NCBI RefSeq assembly: GCF_007197755.1
Contig: NZ_CP041636.1
Span: 3,880,001 to 3,944,000, forward strand
Length of the DNA: 64,000 nucleotides
Direction of reading: 5' to 3'
Source: Ferrovibrio terrae
GTDB taxonomy: Bacteria > Pseudomonadota > Alphaproteobacteria > Ferrovibrionales > Ferrovibrionaceae
Part shown: piece by piece, positions 46,198 to 55,922 of the stretch
How the letters are laid out: every line of letters starts with the position of its first letter
Position numbering within the stretch: the stretch's first letter is position 1
Notes under the pieces: model-generated
What the model saw: only the letters and a program-made list of their open reading frames with translations
Database searches by the model: none
Told to the model about the DNA's origin: nothing
Made by a program: the position numbers and the translations under genes

Positions 46198-47364
46198 ATG
46201 CGTGACGATCCCACCCCGATTACCACCACCGAAGAGCTAGCCCGTTTCTGCGCCCCCCTGGCCACGGTCGACTATGTCACCGTGGACACGGAGTTCATGC
46301 GCGAGACCACCTACTGGCCCAAGGTCTGTCTCATCCAGATTGCCGGTCCCGACGAGGCCCGGGTGATCGACCCGCTGGCCGAGGGCCTGTCGCTCGAGCC
46401 TTTGCTGGAGCTGCTGCGCAACAAGGCCGTGCTGAAGGTGTTCCATGCCGCCCGGCAGGACTTGGAAATCTTCTACAAGCTGATGGGCGAGGTCCCTGCC
46501 CCGCTGTTCGACAGCCAGGTGGCCGCCATGGTCTGCGGCTTCGGCGATCAGGTGTCATATGAGCAGCTGGTGTCCAAGCTGGCCGGTGCGCAGGTCGACA
46601 AGTCCTCGCGCTTCACCGACTGGGCCCGCCGGCCGCTGACCGAGAAGCAGGTGCGCTACGCACTCGGCGACGTGACCTACCTGCGCAAGATCTACGAAAA
46701 GCTGAATGCCAAGCTGGTCAAGACCGGCCGCGCCGACTGGCTGCGCGAGGAAATGGCCCTGCTGGCCGATCCCGAGACCTATGAAACGCCGCCCGACAAC
46801 GCCTGGCGCCGCCTGAAGCCGCGCACCGCCAAGGGTGAATACCTGGCCGTGCTGCAGGCCGCCGCCGCCTGGCGTGAAGTGGAAGCGCGCCACCGCGACA
46901 TCCCGCGCCAGCGCATCGTGCGCGACGAGACCCTGATGGAGATCGCCTCGCATCCGCCGAAATCGGCTGACGACCTGGAGCGGATGCGTGGCCTGTCGAA
47001 GGGCTTTGCCGAGGGCAAGATGGGCCAGGGCCTGCTCGCCGCCATCTCGGCCAAGCTGGCCAGTCCGAAAGACACCTGGCCGGTGCTGGAGCGCGAGCCC
47101 GATCTGCCGCGTGGCATCGGCCCGCTGGTGGAACTGCTCAAGGTGCTGCTCAAGCTGAAATGCGACGACCACGATGTCGCGCAGAAGCTGCTGGCCAACA
47201 GCTCAGACCTCGACAGGATCGCCGCCGACGACAACGCCAATGTGCCGGCCATGCAAGGCTGGCGGCGCGAAATGTTCGGCGAGGATGCCTTGCGGCTCAA
47301 GCGCGGCGAGATCGCGCTGGCCGTGCAGGGCATGCGCATCAAGCTGGTCGATCTGAAGAAGTAG
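46198..47364 (+). CDS. rnd: Ribonuclease D
   Basis: 388 residues. 3'-5' exoribonuclease that trims stable RNA ends. DEDDy exonuclease motifs: Exo I VTVDTEFMRE, Exo II FHAARQDLEIFY and Exo III RYALGDVTYLRKIY. Two HRDC-type helical domains follow (about 210-290 and 300-380). Size matches E. coli RNase D. It is divergent from aspS across 169 bases and convergent with ppx, three bases apart. Confidence 0.95.
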   Translation: MRDDPTPITTTEELARFCAPLATVDYVTVDTEFMRETTYWPKVCLIQIAGPDEARVIDPLAEGLSLEPLLELLRNKAVLKVFHAARQDLEIFYKLMGEVPAPLFDSQVAAMVCGFGDQVSYEQLVSKLAGAQVDKSSRFTDWARRPLTEKQVRYALGDVTYLRKIYEKLNAKLVKTGRADWLREEMALLADPETYETPPDNAWRRLKPRTAKGEYLAVLQAAAAWREVEARHRDIPRQRIVRDETLMEIASHPPKSADDLERMRGLSKGFAEGKMGQGLLAAISAKLASPKDTWPVLEREPDLPRGIGPLVELLKVLLKLKCDDHDVAQKLLANSSDLDRIAADDNANVPAMQGWRREMFGEDALRLKRGEIALAVQGMRIKLVDLKK

Positions 47365-47367
47365 ACC

Positions 47368-48885
47368 CTACTTCGCCTTCAGAACCCGCAGCTCTGCAGC
47401 GCGATTGAACGCCTTGCCAAGCGCTTCGACGCGGCGCTGCACCGCTTCGCCATCAAGGGCTGCATGCTGCGTCGGCAGTTCCAGCAGCAGACTGTTGCCG
47501 TTCGGCCGCAGCTTGCAGTCGGCCAGCACGCCGGGCACGCCGGCCGACAGCGTCTGCGCCAGACGCAGCGCCAGCCCGACGCGCTGGGCATAATCGATCT
47601 CTTCGGCCGTCAGCAGCTGCCAGGCTGGTGCTGCAATCGGATCGCTGGCGGTGCCGGTGTAACGGGTGTAGACGGCCAGCGCCAGCAGGGCGCGTTCGCT
47701 CTGGGTGATCGCGCCGAACGGTGCATGCAGGATGGTGCCGAGCGACTGTTCGCCGCGATAGTCGGGATGCACGCGCCAGCCGGTATCGGCCAGGATGGCG
47801 GCGGCGAAGCGGATGCGCTGGCGCTCCTGCGTGTCGCGCTCGAACAGCGGCGCGATGAAGCGGTCGATCTCCATGCCATGGTCGCCGAAGCGGTTTTCGC
47901 GCTCGGCCATGTGGCGGCAGGTCGCCAGCAGCGGATCTTCGCTGCGCTGGCGCTCGTCCAGCAGCGCATAGGCCAGGCCCTCGCGCAGGCCGTTGGCGGA
48001 GAACACCACATCCTTCGGCTCGAGAACCTTCAGCAGCCGGCGCATCACCAGTGCCGCCAGCGGCAGTGAATCCTGGCGCTTGCGCGGCACGCCTTCCACG
48101 CGGGTCAGCGATTCCTTGCTCTGCTTGGCCAGCAGGCGGGTGAAGTCGGCCGCCTCGTTCCGCTGCAAGGTATACTGGTGGATGATGTGCAGCGGGCTGT
48201 GCATCTGCGCCATGTGCACGCGAGCAATGGCGCGCCACGAGCCGCCGACAGCGTAGAGCGACTTGCCCTTCCACTTTTTCAGCCAGGGCACGCCGGCCAG
48301 CTTCTCGTCGATATAGGCCTTCACCACGGGATACGAGTCCATGCCGGCGATGCGCAGCGGCCCGAGCGGCAGCGTGACGCTGTCGCCCAGCTTGTGACCG
48401 TCCAGCGCGACGAGTTCGAGGCTGCCGCCGCCGAGATCGCCCATCACGCCGCAGGCATCGGGAATGCCCGACAGCACACCATAGGCCGAATAGGTCGCCT
48501 CTTCCTGCCCGCTCAGCACGCGCACGGTCTCGCCGGTCTCGCGTTCGATCTGACCGACGAAGTCGGCGCCATTGGCCGCATCGCGCACGGCCGCCGTGGC
48601 GACGATCTGCAGCGCGCGCACGTTCATGCGGCGCGCCAGCGTGACGAAGCGCCGGATCGCGGCCAGCGCCTGTCTGGCGCCGTCGGAATCCAGCGCGCCG
48701 GTCTGGCCCATGCCGCGGCCCAGGCCGCACAGCACCTTTTCATTGAACATGCCGGTGGGCATGCGCAGCGGATCGCTGAACACCACCAGGCGCACGGAAT
48801 TGGAACCGATGTCGATAACTCCGAGCGGCAACGGCGAAGCGCCCGGCGCAGCAGCGGATTTGGCAAGCGATTGCGCGACGGCCAC
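47368..48885 (-). CDS. ppx: Exopolyphosphatase Ppx/GppA family
   Basis: 505 residues. Releases phosphate from polyphosphate chain ends and/or hydrolyses pppGpp. The ASKHA-fold phosphate loop is GVIDIGSNSVRLVVF near residue 22; VLSGQEEATYSAYGVLSG and VMGDLGGGSLELVAL supply the second loop and metal site. The C-terminal half is the HD-like helical domain seen in longer Ppx proteins. It starts seven bases after ppk1, so the synthetic and degradative enzymes are co-transcribed. Confidence 0.94.
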   Translation of the reverse strand: MAVAQSLAKSAAAPGASPLPLGVIDIGSNSVRLVVFSDPLRMPTGMFNEKVLCGLGRGMGQTGALDSDGARQALAAIRRFVTLARRMNVRALQIVATAAVRDAANGADFVGQIERETGETVRVLSGQEEATYSAYGVLSGIPDACGVMGDLGGGSLELVALDGHKLGDSVTLPLGPLRIAGMDSYPVVKAYIDEKLAGVPWLKKWKGKSLYAVGGSWRAIARVHMAQMHSPLHIIHQYTLQRNEAADFTRLLAKQSKESLTRVEGVPRKRQDSLPLAALVMRRLLKVLEPKDVVFSANGLREGLAYALLDERQRSEDPLLATCRHMAERENRFGDHGMEIDRFIAPLFERDTQERQRIRFAAAILADTGWRVHPDYRGEQSLGTILHAPFGAITQSERALLALAVYTRYTGTASDPIAAPAWQLLTAEEIDYAQRVGLALRLAQTLSAGVPGVLADCKLRPNGNSLLLELPTQHAALDGEAVQRRVEALGKAFNRAAELRVLKAK

Positions 48886-48892
48886 GAGACTC

Positions 48893-51100
48893 CTATCCGG
48901 CTTTCCACTGCAGCCGCGGCGCGGCGGCGGCTTTCTTGAGCGCCTTGCCGCGACCCGACAGGCTGGGATTGGTCATGAAATAGGTATGCGCGCTGAACGC
49001 ATCCGGATCGGCCGAGACGCGCGTATACTGGTCGTCGGCGCCAAGATTCCAGCTCTGCGCCTGATCCTTCAGGGTCGCCACCATGATCTGGTCGAGAATC
49101 TGCTCATGCACGGTCTGGTTCTCGATCGGAATCAGAACCTCGACGCGGCGGTCGAAGTTCCGCGGCATCCAGTCGGCCGAGGAGATGAACAGCTTGGCCT
49201 CGGGCGACGGCAGGCCATGGCCGCTGCCGAAGCAGATGACGCGCGAATGTTCGAGGAAGCGGCCGATCAGGCTGCGCACACGGATATTCTCGCTCAGGCC
49301 CTTCACGCCCGGCCGCAGGCAGCAGATGCCGCGCACGATCAGGTCGATCTGCACGCCGGCCTGGCTCGCCTGATACAGCGCATCGATCACCACCGGATCG
49401 ACGACACTGTTCATCTTGGCCCAGATCGCCGCCGGACGCCCCGCCTCGGCATGGCGGATTTCCTCGTTGATCAGTTCGAGCAGGCGCGGCCGCAGCGTAT
49501 AGGGCGAGATCGCCACCTTCTTCAGGTTTTCCGGCGCGGCATAGCCGGTCAGGAAATTGAACAGATAGGTGGCATCGTGGCCGAGATCGTTGTCATCGGT
49601 GAAGAAGCTCAGATCGGTATAAACCCGCGCCGTGTAAGGGTGATAGTTGCCGGTGCCGAAATGCACATAGGTGTTGAGCTGGCCGCTTTCGCGCCGCACC
49701 ACCAGCGAAATCTTGGCATGCGTCTTCAGCTCGATGAAGCCATACACCACCTGCACACCGACACGCTCCATGTCGCGCGCCCATTTGATATTGGCGGCCT
49801 CATCGAAACGCGCCTTCAACTCGACCAGCGCGGTCACCGATTTGCCGGCCTCAGCCGCCTCGATCAGGGCGCGCACGATCGGACTGTCGTCAGACGTGCG
49901 GTACAGCGTCTGCTTGATCGCCACCACATGCGGATCGGCGGCGGCCTGACGCAGGAACTGCACCACCACGTCGAAACTTTCGTAAGGGTGATGAACGACC
50001 AGATCCTTGGCGCGGATGGCGGCGAAGCAGTCGCCGCCATAATCGCGGATGCGCTCGGGGAAGCGCGGGCTGAAGGGCGGGAATTTCAGCTCCGGCAGGT
50101 CGTCCACGATCAGCCGCTTGGTATCGGCCAGACCCAGGATGCCGTCGACCACGATCACCGCCTGCGGGCTGACTTCCATTTCCTCGCAAACGAACTTGCG
50201 CAGGTCTTCCGGCATGTCGGCGTTGATTTTCAGGCGGATCACGTTGCCGCGCCGGCGGCGCTTCAGTGCGGTCTCGAACAGGCGGACCAGATCTTCGGCC
50301 TCTTCCTCGATTTCGATATCGCTGTCGCGCGTGATGCGGAACAGGCCCGAACCGAGAATTTCATAGCCGGGGAACAGCTTGTTGATGAATAGCCCGACCA
50401 GGTTCTCCAGCGACAGGAAACGGATGCCCTCACCCGGCAGCCTGACGAAGCGGTCGACCTGACTCGGCAGCGGCAGCAGCGCATTCAGGCTGCGACCGTC
50501 ACGAATCCGTCGCATTTGCATCACCATTGCGAAACCGAGATTCGGAATAAACGGGAATGGATGCGCCGGATCGATGGCCAACGGTGTCAGAACGGGAAAC
50601 ACATGGGCGAGGAAATAATCCTCCAGCCAACGCTTGTCTTCGGTATTCAGCAGTTCGGGCTCCAGCACATGGATGCCGGCAGCGGCCAATTCGCGGGTCA
50701 GCGAGCGCCAGCAGACCTGCTGCTTGTTCATCAGATTGGAGGCCGCCTCGTTGATCTGCGCCAGCTGCTGCGCCGGGCTCAGCCCGTCCTGGCTGATTTC
50801 CTCGATGCCGGCGCGGATCTGGCCATGCAGACCGGCGACGCGAACCATGAAGAATTCGTCGAGGTTGTTGGCCGAGATCGACAGAAAGCGCAGCCGCTCC
50901 AGCAGCGGGTAGCGCGTGTTGTTGGCCTCTTCCATGACCCGCAGATTGAAGGCGAGCCAGGACAGTTCGCGGTTGATGAAACGCTCGCGCGGGCCCAGCG
51001 CGATCGGCGGACGGCCCGGCAGGACGGCCGCGCCATCGGACAACGGCAGTGTGGCCGGCTCGCCGGATCCGATTCGGGAAGATTCCGCTGTCTTTTGCAT
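48893..51100 (-). CDS. ppk1: Polyphosphate kinase 1
   Basis: 735 residues. Makes polyphosphate from ATP. N-terminal domain [20 protein letters not shown]; the catalytic PLD-like domains contain [20 protein letters not shown] and the autophosphorylated His in [35 protein letters not shown] and [20 protein letters not shown] follow. ATG 51100 (MQKTAESS) is preferred because the frame upstream to 51178 is low-quality and runs into the sixA promoter region. Divergent from sixA. Confidence 0.96.
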   Translation of the reverse strand: MQKTAESSRIGSGEPATLPLSDGAAVLPGRPPIALGPRERFINRELSWLAFNLRVMEEANNTRYPLLERLRFLSISANNLDEFFMVRVAGLHGQIRAGIEEISQDGLSPAQQLAQINEAASNLMNKQQVCWRSLTRELAAAGIHVLEPELLNTEDKRWLEDYFLAHVFPVLTPLAIDPAHPFPFIPNLGFAMVMQMRRIRDGRSLNALLPLPSQVDRFVRLPGEGIRFLSLENLVGLFINKLFPGYEILGSGLFRITRDSDIEIEEEAEDLVRLFETALKRRRRGNVIRLKINADMPEDLRKFVCEEMEVSPQAVIVVDGILGLADTKRLIVDDLPELKFPPFSPRFPERIRDYGGDCFAAIRAKDLVVHHPYESFDVVVQFLRQAAADPHVVAIKQTLYRTSDDSPIVRALIEAAEAGKSVTALVELKARFDEAANIKWARDMERVGVQVVYGFIELKTHAKISLVVRRESGQLNTYVHFGTGNYHPYTARVYTDLSFFTDDNDLGHDATYLFNFLTGYAAPENLKKVAISPYTLRPRLLELINEEIRHAEAGRPAAIWAKMNSVVDPVVIDALYQASQAGVQIDLIVRGICCLRPGVKGLSENIRVRSLIGRFLEHSRVICFGSGHGLPSPEAKLFISSADWMPRNFDRRVEVLIPIENQTVHEQILDQIMVATLKDQAQSWNLGADDQYTRVSADPDAFSAHTYFMTNPSLSGRGKALKKAAAAPRLQWKAG

Positions 51101-51234
51101 GGTTTGACGCCTCTGTCGTTGCCGGACGCCCTGGCGGGCTTGGGCCCGGTCGACGCCTTCGGGTATAGGTCTAACCATCGTTTATGTCAAAGCGGCGACA
51201 ACCCGGCCCGATCGCCGAAATGAAGGATAACCCC

Positions 51235-51777
51235 ATGCTCCGCCTCTGGCTTTTGCGCCACGCCAAGTCCGCCTGGGACGACCCGAAACTGGACGATTTC
51301 GCCCGTGCCTTGAGCGCCCGCGGCAAGAAGGCCTGCCGGGCGCTGGCCCGCCATATGGGCGAACGGGCCATCCATCCCGACCTGGTGCTGTGTTCGCCGG
51401 CCACCCGCACCCGCCAGACCTGGGAGCGGCTGGAAAAGCGCCTGAGCGGCGACGCGCCGCCCAGGGTGCCGGGCGAGCCGCGCGCGCGCTTCGAGCCCCG
51501 GCTCTATCTGGCCGAAAGCGCTACCCTGCTGGCGCTGGTGCGCGCCGCACCGGCGGCGGTGCGTGAGCTGCTCGTGATCGGCCACAATCCCGGCCTGGAG
51601 GACTTCGCCAGCGACCTGACCGGATCGAGCGCCGGCGACGCGCTGGACCGCCTGGGCGACAAGTACCCGACCGGCGGCCTGGCCGAACTGACCTTCAACG
51701 CCAAAAACTGGGGCCAGGTGGCGCCGAAAAGCGGCTTCCTTGCCAGCTTCGTGGTGCCGGCACAGCTGGCGGACTGA
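51235..51777 (+). CDS. sixA: SixA-like histidine phosphatase
   Basis: 180 residues. The phosphohistidine RHG motif is LRLWLLRHAKSAWDDP at the N-terminus. A second Arg/His region (LCSPATRTRQTWERL) and the late catalytic His in LLVIGHNPGLEDFASDL follow. SixA dephosphorylates phospho-histidine proteins such as HPt domains or PTS components. ATG 51235 has AAGGA eight bases upstream; earlier in-frame ATGs at 51184 and 51220 would add non-family sequence. Precedes a two-component system by 62 bases. Confidence 0.88.
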   Translation: MLRLWLLRHAKSAWDDPKLDDFARALSARGKKACRALARHMGERAIHPDLVLCSPATRTRQTWERLEKRLSGDAPPRVPGEPRARFEPRLYLAESATLLALVRAAPAAVRELLVIGHNPGLEDFASDLTGSSAGDALDRLGDKYPTGGLAELTFNAKNWGQVAPKSGFLASFVVPAQLAD

Positions 51778-51839
51778 AACAGCCGGGCCCGTCACAGGAC
51801 TGGCCCAGAGACTGGCATCGCACGACAGGTTGGGACACC

Positions 51840-53300
51840 ATGTCCGCCGTCATGCTGCATCTCAACACCACGCTGCTGATTCTGACCGCCACCGTCCTGC
51901 TGCAGGGCCTCGTGTGGCTGCTGGTCTGGTTCACCCAGCGTCACCTGTTCGAGTTGCGCCTGATCGCCGCCGGCTTCATCGCCTTTGGCCTGGGTCTGGT
52001 GCTGCATGTGACGCGCAATGCCCTCGACGTTCCGCTGGCATTGTTCGTCATCAGCCAGAATTACCTCCTTCATATCGGCATGGCGGCGCTGGCGCATGGC
52101 ATCGCGCGCTTCCTCGGCCAGCGCGGCAATCCGGCACTGATCTGGGGCAGCATTGCCGTCGTGGTGGTGTTCTGGCCGGCTGCCCTGCTGATCGATCCCT
52201 ACAATACCGCCGTCCGCATCCTGGCCAGCAATCTCATCGGCATGACGCTGATCCTGTTCATCGTGCAGACGCTGGCCCGCGACCGCACCCAGCCGCCCCT
52301 GCTGCGCTGGGCCACCATCGGCGTCCTGATGAGCGACTTCATCGCGCTGGTCCTGCGCTGCGGTATCGCCATCGAATACTGGAATGACCAGCAGGCGCTG
52401 GTGCAGGACAACGTTCAGGCCTGGTATTTCTTCTTCTTCAACATCTTCGTCACCGGCCTGTTCCTCATGCTGCTGCTGATGGTGGGCGTGAAGCTGTCGT
52501 ATGGCTTGCGGCAGAAGAACGACGACCTGTCGCGCGAGGTGGCGCAGCGCCGCGAACTGCAGGACCAGCTGTCGACCAGCCTGGAAACCGCCAAGGCGCT
52601 GCACGAGGAACAGAAGCAGCTGCTGCGCATGGTGACACATGAATTCCGCACGCCGCTGGCGGTGGTGGACCGCGCTGCCGAGATGATCGACGTGGTGCTG
52701 GACAAACCGTCCGAGACGGTGAGCCGCCGGCTCGACAGCATCCGCGGCGCGGTGCGCCGCCTGGTGCAGCTGATCGACCGATTCCTCGATGTCGAACGTC
52801 GCGACCTCAGCTTCCTGCAGCCCGAACGGATCGACATCGGCAGCCTGATGGAACGGGTGCGCAAACATTTCGCCGGGCTGGAACTGGACCTGCGGCTGCG
52901 CTTCACGGTGCAGCCCAGCCTGTCATTTTACTGGGGCGACCCGGAAATGCTGGGCACGGTGCTGATCAACCTGATCGACAACGCGCTGAAATACACCACC
53001 GATGGCACCCCGGTGGAAATTGTCGCCCGCAGCGAGGACAAGGCCATCGTCATCACGGTGACCGACCACGGCATCGGCATCCCCGAAGCGGAAGCCGCGC
53101 TGATCGGCCGCCGCTTCTTCCGCGCCTCCAACACCACACCGGCCACCGGCACCGGCCTCGGGCTCTACAACACCCGCCGCCTCCTGGAGTATCATAACGG
53201 CATCCTGAGTCTGCGGGGCGGACGCGGCGGCGGCACCATCGCCACCATCCGCCTGCCGCTGCCGGGCGTGGTGCCGGATGTGAGTATGGAGGTCGCGTGA
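51840..53300 (+). CDS. Sensor histidine kinase with a seven-segment membrane domain
   Basis: 486 residues. Seven hydrophobic segments fill residues 5-220 (such as TTLLILTATVLLQGLVWLLV and AWYFFFFNIFVTGLFLMLLL), with no large periplasmic domain, so it may sense within or near the membrane. A short coiled coil (REVAQRRELQDQLSTSLETA) leads to HisKA (MVTHEFRTPLAVV, His near 267) and HATPase (NLIDNALKYTTDG; DHGIGIP; GTGLGLYNTRRLL). Its end overlaps the response regulator start by four bases (GTGA). Confidence 0.93.
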   Translation: MSAVMLHLNTTLLILTATVLLQGLVWLLVWFTQRHLFELRLIAAGFIAFGLGLVLHVTRNALDVPLALFVISQNYLLHIGMAALAHGIARFLGQRGNPALIWGSIAVVVVFWPAALLIDPYNTAVRILASNLIGMTLILFIVQTLARDRTQPPLLRWATIGVLMSDFIALVLRCGIAIEYWNDQQALVQDNVQAWYFFFFNIFVTGLFLMLLLMVGVKLSYGLRQKNDDLSREVAQRRELQDQLSTSLETAKALHEEQKQLLRMVTHEFRTPLAVVDRAAEMIDVVLDKPSETVSRRLDSIRGAVRRLVQLIDRFLDVERRDLSFLQPERIDIGSLMERVRKHFAGLELDLRLRFTVQPSLSFYWGDPEMLGTVLINLIDNALKYTTDGTPVEIVARSEDKAIVITVTDHGIGIPEAEAALIGRRFFRASNTTPATGTGLGLYNTRRLLEYHNGILSLRGGRGGGTIATIRLPLPGVVPDVSMEVA

Positions 53301-53995
53301 ACCGGATTCTGGTGGTCGAAGACGAGCCGTCGCTGCGCAGCGACCTGGTCGAGTATCTGGCCATGCGCGGCTTCGCGGTCGAGGGCGTCGGCACGGCACG
53401 CGAGCTGCGCGCCGCCTTCGACTCCGCGCCGCCGGCCATCGTCATCCTGGATATCGGCCTGCCCGACGGCAGCGGCTTCGACCTGGCGAACGAGATCCGC
53501 GCCAAGTCGGATTGCGGCATCATCATCCTGACCGCACTGGGCGAGGCCGACGACCGCATCCGCGGCTTCGAGAGCGGCGCCGACATCTATCTGGTCAAGC
53601 ATTCGTCCCTGCGCGAGATCGAGGCGACCGTGCAGAGCCTGATGCGCCGGCTGCAGGATCCGCAGAGCCGCGCCGTCGACCGCCAGCCGGACCAGTGGCT
53701 GCTGAACCGCTCGACCTGGAACCTGGTGGCGCCGAACCGCAGCGAAATCAAGCTGACCGCCACCGAACTGGCCTTCATCAACGCGCTGCTGGAAAAGGCC
53801 GGTCAGCCCTGCTCGCGCGAGGAACTGGCGCAGCTGCTGGCGCGGCCGCAGACCAGCTGGGACAACCGCCATCTCGATGCGGTGGTCAATCGCCTGCGCC
53901 GCAAGATCAAGGACTACGCGCAGATCGAAGCGCCGATCAAGATGATCTACGGCCGCGGCTATGCCTTCAGCGCGCCGGCGCGGATTGAAGCTTAA
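53297..53995 (+). CDS. OmpR/PhoB-family response regulator
   Basis: 232 residues from GTG 53297. Receiver domain with phospho-Asp52 (IVILDIGLPDGSG), Thr79 and Lys101 (ADIYLVKHSS). The winged-helix DNA-binding domain spans about 130-228 (EIKLTATELAFINALLEKAG; DAVVNRLRRKIKD; IYGRGYAF). It is coupled to the 7-TM kinase and surely its partner. Targets unknown. Confidence 0.94.
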   Translation: MNRILVVEDEPSLRSDLVEYLAMRGFAVEGVGTARELRAAFDSAPPAIVILDIGLPDGSGFDLANEIRAKSDCGIIILTALGEADDRIRGFESGADIYLVKHSSLREIEATVQSLMRRLQDPQSRAVDRQPDQWLLNRSTWNLVAPNRSEIKLTATELAFINALLEKAGQPCSREELAQLLARPQTSWDNRHLDAVVNRLRRKIKDYAQIEAPIKMIYGRGYAFSAPARIEA

Positions 53996-54175
53996 ATGGC
54001 CGCCGACGTCGTCAGCCTGAACAAGGCACGCAAGGTGCTGCAGCGCAAGGCCGCCAAGGAACAGGCGGCCGAGAACCGCATCCGCTTCGGCCAGAGCAAG
54101 CCCGAGCGCGAGAAGCAGCGGAAAGACGCCGAGCGTATCGCGCGCGAATTCGAAGGCAAAAAAGTCGAGGACTAG
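53996..54175 (+). CDS. DUF4169 small protein
   Basis: 59 residues, starting immediately after the response regulator stop (TAAATG). Sequence begins MAADVVSLNKARKVLQRK and contains ENRIRFGQSKPEREKQRKD, matching the highly charged helical DUF4169 family of alphaproteobacteria. The family is of unknown function. The protein is strongly basic-acidic and probably a single long helix. Its stop codon shares CTAG (54172-54175) with the hdaA stop on the other strand. Co-transcription with the two-component genes is likely. Confidence 0.85.
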   Translation: MAADVVSLNKARKVLQRKAAKEQAAENRIRFGQSKPEREKQRKDAERIAREFEGKKVED

Positions 54176-54834
54176 TCGCTCGCCGGCACTTCTTCCAGCA
54201 GGCGCCGCGCCAGCACGACCGTGACGGCGCGGTTCTCGGCCAGGGCTGCCGCATCCAGCACCGCGACCCAGTCTCTGGCCGCGCGGCAGGAGCGCTCGAT
54301 GCGGGCGGCAAGATATTTCACCACATCCTCGCCGACCTGCAGCTGGCGGTCGGCGAACAGCTTCACCAGCACGGCCGAGAGCAGCGCGTCGTCGGGTTCA
54401 CTGATCCGTTCGGCCGGCATCGCCTTCAGCCGCGACATCAGATCAGGCAAGGTATACGTCCAGTGCGCCGGCGCGGCCGAGCCGGTCAGCAGCAGCGCAT
54501 GGCGGCGTTCGCGCATCAGGTTGACCAGATGGAACAGCGCGACCGGATCGGCATGACGATCCGCGTCATCCAGCGCCAGCGGCTGGCGCGCCAGCTCATC
54601 CACCGCAGCCGGCGTGAGATCGGCCGGGCCGATCAGGCGGGCGCCATGCGTAGCCGCCCAGATATGTGCCAGATGCGTCTTGCCGCTGCCGGGCGGGCCA
54701 TAGAGCGCCAGCGCCGGCTGCGCCGCGCCCTCGACAGCAGCCAGTGCCGCCGCGTTGCCGGGTACTTCGAGGAAATCCTCGCGCGCCCATGAGATCGGCA
54801 GGGCAAGGCCGAGGCTCAGCTGATTGCGGGCCAT
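54172..54834 (-). CDS. hdaA: HdaA, DnaA-related regulatory ATPase
   Basis: 220 residues. The N-terminal sliding-clamp-binding motif QLSLGL (residues 5-10) is followed by a DnaA-like AAA+ domain with P-loop LYGPPGSGKTHLAHIW, a Walker B-like LALDDADR and the late sensor-type helices. This is the layout of Hda/HdaA, which with the DNA clamp stimulates ATP hydrolysis by DnaA and so limits replication initiation. It follows the AI-2E-type permease gene by eight bases in the same transcript. Confidence 0.93.
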   Translation of the reverse strand: MARNQLSLGLALPISWAREDFLEVPGNAAALAAVEGAAQPALALYGPPGSGKTHLAHIWAATHGARLIGPADLTPAAVDELARQPLALDDADRHADPVALFHLVNLMRERRHALLLTGSAAPAHWTYTLPDLMSRLKAMPAERISEPDDALLSAVLVKLFADRQLQVGEDVVKYLAARIERSCRAARDWVAVLDAAALAENRAVTVVLARRLLEEVPASD

Positions 54835-54842
54835 GGAAAAAC

Positions 54843-55922
54843 TTACTCGATCTTCTTGGGCGGAGCGCCGGGGCGGTAGAGATAGCTCTGGCGATAGCGT
54901 TCCAGCGTGAAACGCGCCAGCACGCCGATCACGGCGAACAGCGGCACCGACACGAGAATACCGACAAAGCCGAACAGGCTGCCGCCGGCGAGCAGCGCGA
55001 ACATGATCCAGACCGGATGCAGGCCGACGCGGTCGCCGATCAGCACCGGATGCAGCACGTTGCCCTCGATCATCTGGCCGACGATGAACACGCCCGCAAC
55101 CGCCGCGATCCAGACCGGCTCGTTCCAGAACTGCGCGATCGCCACGCCGATGCCGACCACGAAGCCCAACGTGGTGCCGACATAGGGAATGAAGGAGATC
55201 ATGCCGGCCGTAATACCGATGAACAGGCCGAACTGCAGGCCGAACAGCGTGAGGCCGAGACCGTAGAAGGCGGCGAGGAACAGGCAGACCAGCATCTGGC
55301 CGCGCACGAAGCCGGCCAGCACCTTGTCGATCTCGCGCGCCTGCTCGCGGATCGTCTCGGCATGGTCGAGCGGCAGGTAGTCGTTGATCTGCGCGATCAT
55401 GCGATCCCAGTCACGCAGCAGGTAGAAGCCGACCACCGGCGTGATCACTAGCAGCGACAGCACGTTGAAAATCGCCTGGCCGCCGCCGAGCAGCCCGGTC
55501 AGCACGCCGCCGACCACCTTCATCACCTGCTCGCCCTGGCCGGCCAGCGCCGTCTTGGGATCGTGGGTCAGGTCGATGCCAAAGCTGCCGGCCACGCCCT
55601 GCACATAGGGCAGCAGGCGCTGGTTGAACCAGGCGACGTATTCCGGCAGATGGTCCATGAATTTGGCGAACTGGTCCGACACCAGCGGCACCAGCAGCAC
55701 CACGATCAGGGTGGCGACGACGAAGAACAGCCCGATGATCAGCAGGGTGGCGAGCCAGCGCCTCACTCCGCGGCGTTCCATCCAGTCGGCCGCCGGATCG
55801 AGCAGATAGGCAATCGCCATGGCGGCGATGAACGGCAGCAGCATGTCGCGCAGCACGATCAGGAGCGTGAAGGTGATGACGATGATCGCCATCCAGGCGA
55901 TCATCTGCTGGCGGCGCGTCAT
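54843..55922 (-). CDS. AI-2E family (PerM-like) transporter
   Basis: 359 residues with about eight membrane segments (MIAWMAIIVITFTLLIVLRD at the N-terminus; AVAGVFIVGQMIEGNVLHPV near 290). Conserved family blocks include ITPVVGFYLLRDWDRM and GMISFIPYVGTTLGFVVGIG. Members are called AI-2 exporters or PerM permeases, but the true substrate of this subgroup is unclear. ATG 55922 overlaps the DUF2066 stop (ATGA); the longer open frame only reads through DUF2066 in another phase. Lies between DUF2066 and hdaA as in many alphaproteobacteria. Confidence 0.9.
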   Translation of the reverse strand: MTRRQQMIAWMAIIVITFTLLIVLRDMLLPFIAAMAIAYLLDPAADWMERRGVRRWLATLLIIGLFFVVATLIVVLLVPLVSDQFAKFMDHLPEYVAWFNQRLLPYVQGVAGSFGIDLTHDPKTALAGQGEQVMKVVGGVLTGLLGGGQAIFNVLSLLVITPVVGFYLLRDWDRMIAQINDYLPLDHAETIREQAREIDKVLAGFVRGQMLVCLFLAAFYGLGLTLFGLQFGLFIGITAGMISFIPYVGTTLGFVVGIGVAIAQFWNEPVWIAAVAGVFIVGQMIEGNVLHPVLIGDRVGLHPVWIMFALLAGGSLFGFVGILVSVPLFAVIGVLARFTLERYRQSYLYRPGAPPKKIE

